Shown: piece by piece, positions 54,090 to 63,057 of the stretch | Layout: each line of letters begins with the position of its first letter | Position numbering within the stretch: position 1 is the stretch's first letter | Assembly (NCBI RefSeq): GCF_004341105.1 | Contig: NZ_SLZK01000001.1 | Location: forward strand, 124,001-188,000 | Length of the DNA stretch: 64,000 bases | From: Rhizobium sp. BK418 | GTDB lineage: Bacteria > Pseudomonadota > Alphaproteobacteria > Rhizobiales > Rhizobiaceae | Reading direction: 5' to 3' | Notes under the pieces: generated by a model | The model's input: only the letters and a program-made list of their open reading frames with translations | Databases searched by the model: none | What the model was told of the DNA's origin: nothing | Translations under genes and position numbers: made by a program

Positions 54090-55445
54090 TTACTTCGCGT
54101 TCAGGAACTCGCCGACTTCGAGAATGCTGAACTCGTTGTTGTCAGCCTTGTCGACAGTGCGGCCGGCCGAGAACGGCAGGTTGTTGTCGTTGCCGATGAT
54201 GATGTGCGTGGCGTCGACGCGATCGACGTTTTCGATCGTCACGAACGGCATGTTGTAGACACCAGGGATATCGCCGGCCTTCTTCTTGTTGTCCGGATCC
54301 TGGATGTTCAGGAGATCGATGTAGCCGATCTTGCGAACGGCCTTGCCGACGTTGGCATCGTTGAATTCGATCTTGTAGACGCGCTTCAGTTCCGCTGGAG
54401 CTTCGAAGCAGTCCGGCTTCGGCTGCTTGGGATCGGCGCAAGCCTTATCCTTCGTGCCCGCGCCATTGTCGCGCTCGATGACGAGAGCGGTGGAATCGTC
54501 GAGCATGTTGAAGTCGCCAATTGAAGCACCCTTGTCTTCGAACGGATAGAACCAGCTGCGGCCGGTCCACTTCTTGGAAGCGACGTCGAATTCGATGACA
54601 CGGATGGCGGTGTGACCGTCAACCGTTTCCATCTGGCCGTCAACGTAGATGGCGCCTTCGAGCAGGCCGTAGAGCTTGGAGCCGTCCTTCGACATGGCAA
54701 GGCCTTCGAAGCCGCCGGAGCGCTTCAGGTTGAAGGCCGGCATCTTGGCAGCCGGGTTGGCCGGCAGTTGCAGCAGCGCGTTATCGGGAGACATGACCGG
54801 CTTGCCGTCGAGTGTGGTCGGAATGACGTCCGTCAGGTGGCCTTCGGTGTCGATCTTCAGCAGGTACGGACCGAATTCATCGCCCAGCCAAAAGCCATCG
54901 GCAACCGGCTGCACGGATTCGATGTCGAAATCGGAACCGGTGAGGTAACGGGTATCGGATGCTTCCGCAACGATCGGGAAGGGAGCGATCTTGTTCGGGT
55001 CGGAGAGGAAGACGTTCTTGACGACGTCAACCTTGTTGGCATTCCAGTCGAACTTCAGCTGATGCAGGAAGAGCATGGAGTCGATGGAGTTGGTCTTGCC
55101 GCCGAAACCGTTGTCGGAGAGTGTCCAGAACGTGCCGTCAGGCATGGTCTTGATGCCGGAAAAACCCTGGATTGGCTGGCCGTCGAGCGGCAGTTTGACG
55201 TCGGTCACACGGGCGCCGTCCTTGCCGTCAACCGTACCGAGCTTGTCGGTGCGCTTGCGGTCCGGCGTGGTGAACTTTCCGGAGGTCTTGAGAAAAGCCG
55301 GCGCGTCGGCCGGAGCCGGAACGATCGTGTTGGCAGGCAGGATCACCTGGCTGGTCAGCTTTGCCGGGAAGAGCTGCTGGTCGGCAGAGGCAGAGCCTGC
55401 GGCGAGCATGAAAATGGATACGGAAGCAAAAAGAACGTTCTTCAT
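54090..55445 (-). CDS. Secreted phytase-like/esterase-like protein
   Basis: The 451-residue product has a signal peptide (hydrophobic 4-17, cleavage near S-A-S-A-D). The remainder is a phytase-like beta-propeller: F-S-G-I-K-T-M-P-D-G-T-F-W-T-L-S-D-N-G-F-G near 94-114, a repeat-like strand pattern, F-E-G-L-A-M-S-K-D-G-S-K-L-Y-G-L near 222, and I-E-R-D-N-G-A-G near 309. This family (esterase-like activity of phytase) is secreted and may release phosphate or cleave esters. Only two Cys lie in the loop near 325. Proximity to ppk-ppx suggests a phosphate link. Confidence 0.82.
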   Translation of the reverse strand: MKNVLFASVSIFMLAAGSASADQQLFPAKLTSQVILPANTIVPAPADAPAFLKTSGKFTTPDRKRTDKLGTVDGKDGARVTDVKLPLDGQPIQGFSGIKTMPDGTFWTLSDNGFGGKTNSIDSMLFLHQLKFDWNANKVDVVKNVFLSDPNKIAPFPIVAEASDTRYLTGSDFDIESVQPVADGFWLGDEFGPYLLKIDTEGHLTDVIPTTLDGKPVMSPDNALLQLPANPAAKMPAFNLKRSGGFEGLAMSKDGSKLYGLLEGAIYVDGQMETVDGHTAIRVIEFDVASKKWTGRSWFYPFEDKGASIGDFNMLDDSTALVIERDNGAGTKDKACADPKQPKPDCFEAPAELKRVYKIEFNDANVGKAVRKIGYIDLLNIQDPDNKKKAGDIPGVYNMPFVTIENVDRVDATHIIIGNDNNLPFSAGRTVDKADNNEFSILEVGEFLNAK

Positions 55446-55554
55446 GATGTCCCCATAGAACGGAGTGCAAAAGCGCCATCCGCTTAGCAGGGCATTCATG
55501 TCGCTAAATTGACGATTGGGTGAAGCTTTGGTGACGTGTGCACAAAGCCGCAAT

Positions 55555-56616
55555 TCAACCGCGCCGCAGCGTTACAGCCTGGTTGAGAACGGTCACTGCG
55601 CGCGAGGAAAGGGCGACGACATCCAACCCCTGGCCGCGTCCTCGGACAGCGTGATTGCCAAGGTTTTCGCTGACGATCTCCTCGGGCAGCGTCATGCGCT
55701 CTGCAAGGTCGGCAGAGATCAGCACCGGCCTGTTCAGGGTCCGGCAAAGCGATTCCAGCCGCGCCGTGGTGTTCACCGTATCGCCGAAGAAACTGATCTT
55801 GTGATGGTCGACGCCGACTTCAGCCGTAATGACGCTGCCGCCATGAAGAGCGGCCCTGAGTTTTGGTACATGGCCATAGCTCTTCTTCCAGCTTGCGGCG
55901 TTGGCTTCGATATCCGCCAGGATATCGAAAAGGCAGCGAACGCAGGACGCATTCCGGATGCCGCGCTCCAGCGGCCAAGTGATGATCGCCGCATCGCCGA
56001 CATAGTCGTTGATCATGCCCTTGTGGCGCCGCACCGGCTCGGCGAAGGCGGCAAACAGCGAGCTCAGAAGCTGCTGCGCTCTGAGATCCCCGTGCTTTTC
56101 CGCAAAGGCGGTGGACTCGGCAAGATCGATGAAGAGAAAGACCCGCTCTTCCTTGACCGGATTTCGGTAGCGGCTGACGATCATGCTGATGAAGACCTCG
56201 CGCCCCAGCAACTCGCGCACCCTGAGCAGGAAGATAATCGTGGCGCAGACCACAAGTGCATAGAGGAAGACGTCAAACGGCATGATCAGCACATGGATCA
56301 TCTCCGGCGGCTTCAGCACGCCAATCAGCGCAAGGAGCAAACCCGCCGCTGCAAAGCCGATACTCATCAGGATTTCGTAGATGACGAGTTCTGAGGCGAT
56401 GAAGAGAAGTGTTGGCAACTTCTGAATGCGCCGGTAGAGGCCGCGCAGAAACACCATACGCTCGAAGGCGATGATGGGCATGCCGATGAAAAGCGCAAAG
56501 ATCGCTCCGATGACGGGCGTCTGGCCTGTAAAGAAATAGAGATCGTAGACCACGCCGCTGAGCGCCAGGACGAGCGTAATCAGGATCCAGTTCTGCGTCG
56601 GGGATATCTCTCTCAT
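55555..56616 (-). CDS. Membrane-anchored class III adenylate/guanylate cyclase
   Basis: The 353-residue protein has four or five membrane helices (about 10-135) and then a cyclase domain. Both metal Asp are present: F-I-D-L-A-E-S-T (Asp164) and N-D-Y-V-G-D-A-A (Asp208), with G-D-T-V-N-T-T-A-R-L-E further on. Rhizobial genomes encode many such cyclases. Whether it makes cAMP or cGMP, and what the membrane part senses, cannot be read. Start choice: the ATG at 56616 rather than one seven codons upstream. It lies downstream of rnd on the same strand. Confidence 0.85.
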   Translation of the reverse strand: MREISPTQNWILITLVLALSGVVYDLYFFTGQTPVIGAIFALFIGMPIIAFERMVFLRGLYRRIQKLPTLLFIASELVIYEILMSIGFAAAGLLLALIGVLKPPEMIHVLIMPFDVFLYALVVCATIIFLLRVRELLGREVFISMIVSRYRNPVKEERVFLFIDLAESTAFAEKHGDLRAQQLLSSLFAAFAEPVRRHKGMINDYVGDAAIITWPLERGIRNASCVRCLFDILADIEANAASWKKSYGHVPKLRAALHGGSVITAEVGVDHHKISFFGDTVNTTARLESLCRTLNRPVLISADLAERMTLPEEIVSENLGNHAVRGRGQGLDVVALSSRAVTVLNQAVTLRRG

Positions 56617-56789
56617 TCCGCCCTTTCGCCGAAGCACTTCATCCGGCTATTGTTTCCGGCGCTGGGCAGTGGTCAAGCGATTTCGAATTTAGAACATGTC
56701 GCGCAAAGTCTGCCGCGGTCTTGCGATAATGATATGGCGAAACAGAGGCTCAAAGCCTGGCAAGAGGATCTGAAAGATCGCGATGCGCT

Positions 56790-57941
56790 TTAGACAGGCA
56801 GGGCGACCGTCTCGACCTTGCGGCCGGCAAAACGCAGAGCGATCTCGCCCCGAATGAGCTGCAGCGCTGGCTCGCCGAAAAGATCGCGGCGCCAGCCATG
56901 CATCGCCCCGACATCGGCTTTCTCACCCTCGGCCGCAATCTTGTCCAGGTCGTCGCTGTTGGCAATCACCTTGGGCGCGACACCATGCTTTTCGGAGATC
57001 AGTTTCAGCAGCACTTTGAGAAGCTCGACGGCGGCCGCCGCACCTTCCGGCGGTTGCGCCTGACGCGGTACCTGCGGCATTTCGGAGCGGGGCAGGGCAA
57101 GCGCCGTATTGACCGCTTCGAGCACCGCCGTGCCGGCGCCCGAGCGCTCCCAGCCCTTCGGAATGGTTCGCAGGCGACCGAGCGCCTCGGCGTCTTTCGG
57201 CTGCTGCTGGGCGATTTCGTAGATCGCATCGTCCTTCAGTACGCGCGACCGCGGCACGTTTCGCGACCGCGCCTCGCGCTCGCGCCAGGCGGCCACATAT
57301 TTCAGGATGGCCAGCTCCTGCGGCTTGCGCAGGCGCAGCTTCAGCCGCTGCCAGGCGTCGTCAGGATGGATATCGTAGGTCTCGCGCGATTCCAGGACGT
57401 CCATTTCCTCGCGCAGCCAGGAGGCACGGCCTTCGCGCTCCAATTCCGCCTTCAGATAAAGATAGGCGTCGCGCAGATGCGTGACATCAGCCAGCGCATA
57501 TTCGAGCTGCTTGTCCGACAGCGGCCGGCGGCTCCAGTCCGTGAAGCGCGAGGATTTGTCGATATGAACGTTCTTCGTACGGCTGATGAGCTGATCGTAG
57601 GAAACGCTGTCGCCGAAGCCGCAGACCATGGCGGCGACCTGCGTGTCGAAGATCGGGTGAGGGATCAGATTGCCGCGATTGAAGATAATTTCGATATCCT
57701 GCCGTGCCGCATGAAACACTTTCAGCACGTTGGGATTGGCCATTAGTTCGAAGAAGGGCGAAAGATCGAGATCCTTCGCCAGCGGATCGACCAGTACCTC
57801 GACTGTCGGGCTTGCCATCTGGATCAGGCACAATTCCGGCCAGAAGGTCGTTTCCCGCAGGAATTCGGTATCGATGGTAATGAAATCGGACTTGGCCAGC
57901 TCTTTGCAGGCGGCCGCCAGATCGGCGGTGGTTTCGATCAT
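56790..57941 (-). CDS. rnd: Ribonuclease D
   Basis: The 383-residue 3'-5' exoribonuclease acts in tRNA and other stable RNA maturation. The DEDD nuclease shows I-D-T-E-F-L-R-E (near 22-29), an Asp in the V-F-H-A-A-R-Q-D region (near 80), and Y-A-L-A-D-V-T-H-L near 148. HRDC domains follow (R-x-L-K-D-D-A-I-Y-E-I-A). The length is normal for RNase D. It starts the set rnd-cyclase on the minus strand. Confidence 0.95.
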   Translation of the reverse strand: MIETTADLAAACKELAKSDFITIDTEFLRETTFWPELCLIQMASPTVEVLVDPLAKDLDLSPFFELMANPNVLKVFHAARQDIEIIFNRGNLIPHPIFDTQVAAMVCGFGDSVSYDQLISRTKNVHIDKSSRFTDWSRRPLSDKQLEYALADVTHLRDAYLYLKAELEREGRASWLREEMDVLESRETYDIHPDDAWQRLKLRLRKPQELAILKYVAAWREREARSRNVPRSRVLKDDAIYEIAQQQPKDAEALGRLRTIPKGWERSGAGTAVLEAVNTALALPRSEMPQVPRQAQPPEGAAAAVELLKVLLKLISEKHGVAPKVIANSDDLDKIAAEGEKADVGAMHGWRRDLFGEPALQLIRGEIALRFAGRKVETVALPV

Positions 57942-58036
57942 ATCAGTTCATTCGCAAGGAAAAGGTCGGTTGAACCTTCCTTCCTCTTTCGAAGAGATAT
58001 GTCAATACAGTGAGCAGCCTTAGCCTTGGTGAAGCT

Positions 58037-58129
58037 TTATTCGCCGGGATGCAGGCGATGTTTTCTGCGGTTGCCGCGTTCATTGGCAAGCATGGCAACC
58101 CATCCGCCGATGGCGACTATCGCCGACAT
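58037..58129 (-). CDS. Possible 30-residue membrane peptide
   Basis: A short frame starts four bases after the stop of the multicopper oxidase gene (ATG 58127-58129) and reads M-S-A-I-V-A-I-G-G-W-V-A-M-L-A then a basic, polar tail ending H-P-G-E. A single hydrophobic segment with positive tail is typical of small membrane proteins. The frame is already open nine codons further upstream inside the oxidase gene. There is no database support available; it may be chance. Confidence 0.3.
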   Translation of the reverse strand: MSAIVAIGGWVAMLANERGNRRKHRLHPGE

Positions 58130-58133
58130 CAGA

Positions 58134-59525
58134 TCAAACCACGCGAACGTAACTCGTCATGCCCGTCTTCTGATGCTCGATGATATGGCAATGCAGCACC
58201 CAGTCGCCGGGATTGTCGGCGACGAAAGCGAGCTGCACCTTCTCATCCGGTTGTACGAGATAGGTATCGGAAACGAGCGGCACGACTTCCCGCGTCGAGG
58301 AGGAGATGACGGTGAAGCTCATGCCGTGCAGATGGATCGGGTGGGCGTGCGGCGTGACGTTTTCCAGATTGAAGACGTAGCTCTTGCCGAGCTTGAGCTC
58401 TGCGAGCGGCGCGGTCGGATCCGATGTGTCGCCCGGCCACGGCACCTTGTTGATGGCCCAGAAGCTGTAGCCGAGCGTGCCGCAGATGCTTTCGACGGCG
58501 GCGTTCTCTGCGGTCGCGGATAGCACAAGTGGGATTGCTTCCGCAGACGAGAGATCGGCCTTCGGCACCGGATTTTCTGCAAGCGCGCCGAGATCGCCGA
58601 TGTCGCGCTTCAATGATTGCCCGGTGGCGCGCAGACTCGCGATCACTTTGGGTGTCGTGCCGCGAATGTCTTCCAGCGTTGCAACCGCACCTTCGCCGTC
58701 AGGCATGCGAACGGCAAGATCGAGCCGCTGCCCCGGTCCGATCTGCAGGAGGTCCAGCGGGAAGCGCTTCGGCACCGGATTGCCGTCGATGGCGATGACG
58801 GTCGCATCGGCGCCCTCCATCTTCAGCGAGAAGATGCGGGTCACGTCAGTGACGACGATGCGCAGGCGGATGAGCCCACCGGCCGGCGCATCGTATTTCG
58901 GCTCCTGCTGCCAGTTTGCAGTGCGTATCGTGCCATATGTGCCGGCCTTGGCTGCATCGCGCGGGCGGAAGGGCGCGATGAATTGTCCGTCACTGCCGAG
59001 CCGCCAGTCGCGCAGGTTGAGCACGACTTCCGCGTCGAAAACCGGATCGGATGGATCTTCCACCACGAGCACGCCCGTCATGCCATGACCCATCTGGGTC
59101 AGCGTGTTGCAGTGCGGATGATACCAGAAGGTGCCGGCATCCGGCGGTGTGAAGACATAGTCGAAATTGTCGCCCGTATAGACATAGGGCTGGGTGATGA
59201 AAGGCACGCCGTCCATCTTGTTGTCGATGCGCAGGCCGTGCCAGTGGATCGTCGTCGGCTCGTCGAGATTGTTGCTCAGCCTCGCCGCATAGGGCTTTCC
59301 TCGCGGCATTCTGAGAATGGGCGGCAGGCCTCCGTCGCCCCAGGTCATGATGTCCCGGGTCGGTGGACCTTCGATGATCTGCGCTTCGGTCTTTCGCGCC
59401 GCCAATATACGTGGCTCGGGCGCCGCTTCCGCCAGCCCGAACCGCCCCGCGATCGCCATGCCTGCACCATAGGCGCCGGCAACGGCGGAAGCCTTGATGA
59501 GGTTGCGGCGTGTTATCAGGGGCAT
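58134..59525 (-). CDS. Periplasmic multicopper oxidase
   Basis: The 463-residue protein has a Tat signal (T-R-R-N-L-I-K-A, 5-12) and three cupredoxin domains. Copper motifs are H-W-H-G (94-97), W-Y-H-P-H (134-138), H-P-I-H-L-H-G (395-401) and H-C-H-I-I-E-H-Q-K-T-G-M (445-456), the last holding the type 1 Cys446, His451 and Met456. It oxidises substrate with O2 reduced to water; a role in copper tolerance (CueO-like) or phenol oxidation is possible. It lacks the Met-rich helix of CueO, as far as I can see. It sits between rnd and aspS, an accessory insert. Confidence 0.9.
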   Translation of the reverse strand: MPLITRRNLIKASAVAGAYGAGMAIAGRFGLAEAAPEPRILAARKTEAQIIEGPPTRDIMTWGDGGLPPILRMPRGKPYAARLSNNLDEPTTIHWHGLRIDNKMDGVPFITQPYVYTGDNFDYVFTPPDAGTFWYHPHCNTLTQMGHGMTGVLVVEDPSDPVFDAEVVLNLRDWRLGSDGQFIAPFRPRDAAKAGTYGTIRTANWQQEPKYDAPAGGLIRLRIVVTDVTRIFSLKMEGADATVIAIDGNPVPKRFPLDLLQIGPGQRLDLAVRMPDGEGAVATLEDIRGTTPKVIASLRATGQSLKRDIGDLGALAENPVPKADLSSAEAIPLVLSATAENAAVESICGTLGYSFWAINKVPWPGDTSDPTAPLAELKLGKSYVFNLENVTPHAHPIHLHGMSFTVISSSTREVVPLVSDTYLVQPDEKVQLAFVADNPGDWVLHCHIIEHQKTGMTSYVRVV

Positions 59526-59774
59526 CGGAAACTCCGTCTTTGATGATGCCTCCTTTTAAAGTTGACCATCCCCATCATCAATATGGCGCCTTCGACCAAA
59601 CTGCCGCAGCGCGAGTCCTGCAACTCTCCAGGAAACGCTGACGCAAACGGCCCGTTGGCCGCGCCAAGCCTTGACAAATCAGAGCGTCCGTGCGCTTGTC
59701 CGCCCGATTTTCTTGTCGGCGAGAAGGCCTTTGGCCATGCCGCCGTCTTAAGCCAAATACCAGGATTTGAGATT

Positions 59775-61565
59775 ATGCACCGCTACCGCAGCCACACATG
59801 CGCCGCTCTTCGTAAATCGGACGTCGGCTCGACTGTCCGTATTTCCGGCTGGGTCCATCGTGTCCGAGATCATGGCGGCGTGCTGTTCATCGACCTTCGC
59901 GATCATTATGGTACGACGCAGATCGTTGCCGATCCGGATTCGCCTGCCTTCAAGCAGGCGGAAACCGTTCGCGGCGAATGGGTCATCCGCGTCGACGGCC
60001 TCGTCAAAGCCCGTACGGAAGATACCGTCAACAAGAACATGCCTACCGGCGAGATCGAGCTCTACGCGCAGGAGATTGAAGTTCTTTCTGCTGCCAAGGA
60101 ACTGCCGCTGCCGGTCTTCGGCGAGCCGGACTATCCGGAAGACGTTCGCCTCAAGTACCGCTTCCTCGACCTGCGCCGCGAGACGCTGCACAAGAACATC
60201 GTCAAGCGCACGCAGATCATCTCGGCCATGCGCCGCGAAATGAACGGCGTCGGCTTCACCGAATATACGACGCCGATCCTGACGGCTTCCTCGCCGGAAG
60301 GCGCACGCGACTTCCTCGTGCCGAGCCGCATCCATCCCGGTACCTTCTACGCCCTGCCGCAGGCCCCGCAGCAGTACAAGCAGCTCTTGATGGTTGCCGG
60401 TTTCGACCGTTACTTCCAGATCGCGCCGTGTTTCCGCGATGAAGACCCGCGTGCCGACCGCTTGCCGGGCGAATTCTATCAGCTCGACCTCGAAATGAGC
60501 TTCGTGACCCAGGAAGACGTCTGGAACACGATGGGTCCGCTGATGACAAAAATTTTCGAGGAGTTCGCCGAAGGCAAGCCGGTCACCAAGGAATGGCCGC
60601 GTATTCCTTACGACGAAGCGATCCGCAAATACGGCTCCGACAAGCCTGATCTGCGCAACCCGATCGTCATGGAAGCGGTGACCGATCATTTCGCCGGCTC
60701 CGGCTTCAAGGTCTTCGCCAATATGATCGCCTCCAACCCGAAGGTTCAGGTCTGGGCGATCCCGGCCAAGACCGGCGGTTCGCGCGCCTTCTGCGATCGT
60801 ATGAACGCCTGGGCGCAGAGCCAGGGCCAGCCGGGCCTCGGCTATATCTTCTGGCGCAAGGAAGGCGAAAAGCTCGAAGGCGCAGGTCCGCTCGCCAAGA
60901 ACATCGGCGAAGAGCGCACGGATGCGATCCGCACGCAGCTCGGTCTCGATGACGGCGACGCCTGCTTCTTTGTCGCCGGCGAGCCCGAGAAGTTCTACAA
61001 GTTCGCAGGTGAAGCGCGTAACCGCGCGGGCGACGAACTGAACCTTATCGACCGCGACCGTTTCGAGCTGTGCTGGATCGTCGACTTCCCGTTCTTCGAA
61101 TGGAACGAAGAAGAGAAGAAGGTCGACTTCGCACACAACCCGTTCTCGATGCCGCAGGGGGGCCTCGATGCCCTGCGGAACCAGGATCCTCTGACCATCA
61201 AAGCCTTCCAGTACGACGCCGTCTGCAACGGCTTCGAAATCGCCTCGGGCTCGATCCGTAACCAGTCGCCGGAAACCATGGTCGCCGCCTTCGAAAAGGT
61301 CGGCCTCAGCCAGCAGGATGTCGAGGATCGTTTCGGCGGCCTCTACCGCGCCTTCCAGTATGGCGCGCCGCCGCATGGTGGTGCCGCCTTCGGTATCGAC
61401 CGCATCGTCATGCTGCTCGTCGGCGCGAAGAACCTGCGCGAAATCTCGCTCTTCCCGATGAACCAGCAGGCCCAGGACCTCCTGATGGGCGCGCCGACCC
61501 CGGCAACGCCCGCCCAGCTGCGCGAACTGGCGATCCGTCCGATTCCGCCGCAGAAGAAAGACTGA
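59775..61565 (+). CDS. aspS: Aspartyl-tRNA synthetase AspRS
   Basis: The 596-residue class II enzyme starts M-H-R-Y-R-S-H-T-C. It has the anticodon-binding domain ([14 protein letters not shown]), motif 2 region [10 protein letters not shown], a GAD insertion domain (about 290-420), and motif 3 G-I-D-R-I-V-M-L (near 550). In alphaproteobacteria this enzyme commonly charges tRNA-Asn as well and depends on GatCAB; that is family knowledge. A perfect TTGACA lies at 59671 but with a poor -10. The upstream frame to 59562 is not used. Confidence 0.97.
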   Translation: MHRYRSHTCAALRKSDVGSTVRISGWVHRVRDHGGVLFIDLRDHYGTTQIVADPDSPAFKQAETVRGEWVIRVDGLVKARTEDTVNKNMPTGEIELYAQEIEVLSAAKELPLPVFGEPDYPEDVRLKYRFLDLRRETLHKNIVKRTQIISAMRREMNGVGFTEYTTPILTASSPEGARDFLVPSRIHPGTFYALPQAPQQYKQLLMVAGFDRYFQIAPCFRDEDPRADRLPGEFYQLDLEMSFVTQEDVWNTMGPLMTKIFEEFAEGKPVTKEWPRIPYDEAIRKYGSDKPDLRNPIVMEAVTDHFAGSGFKVFANMIASNPKVQVWAIPAKTGGSRAFCDRMNAWAQSQGQPGLGYIFWRKEGEKLEGAGPLAKNIGEERTDAIRTQLGLDDGDACFFVAGEPEKFYKFAGEARNRAGDELNLIDRDRFELCWIVDFPFFEWNEEEKKVDFAHNPFSMPQGGLDALRNQDPLTIKAFQYDAVCNGFEIASGSIRNQSPETMVAAFEKVGLSQQDVEDRFGGLYRAFQYGAPPHGGAAFGIDRIVMLLVGAKNLREISLFPMNQQAQDLLMGAPTPATPAQLRELAIRPIPPQKKD

Positions 61566-61583
61566 GGTGTAGGGTTACTCAGC

Positions 61584-61621
61584 AAAAAAAGGCCCGGCGA
61601 TACCATCGCCGGGCCTTTTTT
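61584..61621. terminator. Bidirectional terminator between aspS and the periplasmic protein gene
   Basis: AAAAAAAGGCCCGGCGA and its complement TCGCCGGGCCTTTTTT form a long GC stem around a 4-base loop, with an A-run on one side and T-run on the other. It stops both converging genes. Confidence 0.9.
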
Positions 61622-61639
61622 GTTGGATCGGAAACGAAC

Positions 61640-62827
61640 TCAATCGTTCGCCGAAACCTTCACGCCGAGCATCTGCGGTATAGTGTTCGGTGCCCCCATG
61701 GCCGCGCCGACGATCATCGGGAAGACGACCGGCTTCTCAGGCGTGGCCTTGACGGTCAGGCTCTTCGGATTGTCGAGGAAGGTGCTGACAGCAGCGGCGA
61801 TTGCGTTCTGCAGTTCCGGAATGTTGAGCTGCGCGAGCATGATCGGCGTCATGGCCTTCAGTGATTCCGCCATCTGCTGGCCGGAAACGTTCTGCTTGGA
61901 GCCGGCATAATCCAGCGTACGCTTGGTGATCGAGGCGTCCTCGAAGCGGATCTGTGCGCCTTCGAAGTTGAGCTGCTGGGCAAGGCCGAGCATGGCGAGG
62001 CCAAGTGCCTGCTGTGCTTCTTCCTTGTTCGGATTGGCTTCCGACTGCTTCATTGCGTCCTGCATCGATTTGATGAAGGCCATCGTGTAGCCGGAGATTT
62101 TGAAGCCGAAATTCAGCTTGCCGACATTGGTGATGTCGAGGGAAATCTCGGAAAGATCGACAGTACCCGGCTGAGGATCCCAGGCACCCTTCATGGTGAT
62201 GTCGCCCTGGACATGCTGTAGTGCGAGCTTCTCGATCGCTTCCTTGCTGTCCGGAGTGTCCCCAGCCTGGCTGAGATCGGCCTTGATGCTCTTAAAAGTG
62301 CCGTCGAAATCGAAGCCGGACTCGTCTTCGCGCAGCGTGGCGTTTGCGTCGCTTTCCAACACTGAGAAGACCTCAGTACCATCCTTGACGATCTTGACCG
62401 CGCCTGTATGGGCGCTCTCGGCGAAGAACATGGAATCAATCGTGTCGCCGGGCTGGGCCGGAACGGAGATGCCGCCAAGCGTCAATTCCTGGGCGCTCAG
62501 AGTTACGCCATCCTTGGACGTGTTGATATCAGGGAAAGCAGCCTCTTCGATATAGTAGCTGCCGTCATCCTGCTCTTCCACGCCGGAGAGGGTGATTTCG
62601 CCGATGGAGATCGCCTCGCCGGCATTTGGCTTGAAGCTGGCGTTCTTGAGTGTGACCGTCGTACCGTCGACATCGACGGAATCGGCGGCAACCGTTCCGC
62701 CCTGCTGGCTATAGGCGGCATTGATCTTTTTCAGGAGATCCTGGCCGTCGAGCGCGAAAGCCGAACCGGCGAACGAGAGAATAGCTGCGCTCGACAGCAT
62801 CAGCCGCGTCGTGCGGTAAAAGGTCAT
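61640..62827 (-). CDS. Periplasmic protein of unknown function
   Basis: I do not recognise a named family. The 395-residue product has a signal peptide (hydrophobic about 9-24, A-F-A cleavage), then a long region of mixed beta strands with repeated D-G-x-V/T-L and T-L-x-N-A-S patterns resembling DUF945-type or AsmA-like periplasmic proteins, and a helical end (M-Q-D-A-M-K-Q-S, then L-N-F-E-G-A-Q-I-R). No enzyme motif is seen and there are no Cys residues. It lies between aspS and parC, alone, on the minus strand. Confidence 0.75.
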   Translation of the reverse strand: MTFYRTTRLMLSSAAILSFAGSAFALDGQDLLKKINAAYSQQGGTVAADSVDVDGTTVTLKNASFKPNAGEAISIGEITLSGVEEQDDGSYYIEEAAFPDINTSKDGVTLSAQELTLGGISVPAQPGDTIDSMFFAESAHTGAVKIVKDGTEVFSVLESDANATLREDESGFDFDGTFKSIKADLSQAGDTPDSKEAIEKLALQHVQGDITMKGAWDPQPGTVDLSEISLDITNVGKLNFGFKISGYTMAFIKSMQDAMKQSEANPNKEEAQQALGLAMLGLAQQLNFEGAQIRFEDASITKRTLDYAGSKQNVSGQQMAESLKAMTPIMLAQLNIPELQNAIAAAVSTFLDNPKSLTVKATPEKPVVFPMIVGAAMGAPNTIPQMLGVKVSAND

Positions 62828-63057
62828 GAGAAAGCCCCCCTGGTGGCAAGTGCCGTTGAATATTGCAATGAAGCTACTGTGGAATGGTCCGGCTTTATAT
62901 TTGCAGACCCCTAAATATTTGTTGAGAGGATCGGCAAACGAAGTTCCAAATTCGGGCGCCACCTTTTATGGTTTTCATGTCAACACCAAGACGTCATCCA
63001 CAGCCGGAATGCCCGGATTCCTTGCCCCACAGGGGTTTCTGAGCTAGTCAGGATTCC

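Noticed and set aside
55498..55515. Possible Pho box before the phytase-like gene
   Set aside because: Reading leftwards the halves are TCGTCAA and GCGACAT with a 4-base spacer; together only about seven of fourteen positions fit. Too weak to call, although the context would suit it.
59671..59699. Promoter before aspS (perfect TTGACA)
   Set aside because: The element at the 17-base distance is GCTTGT, too far from a -10 consensus to support a call.
59748..61376. 542-codon leftward frame opposite aspS
   Set aside because: Antisense shadow of aspS, which carries all class II synthetase motifs.
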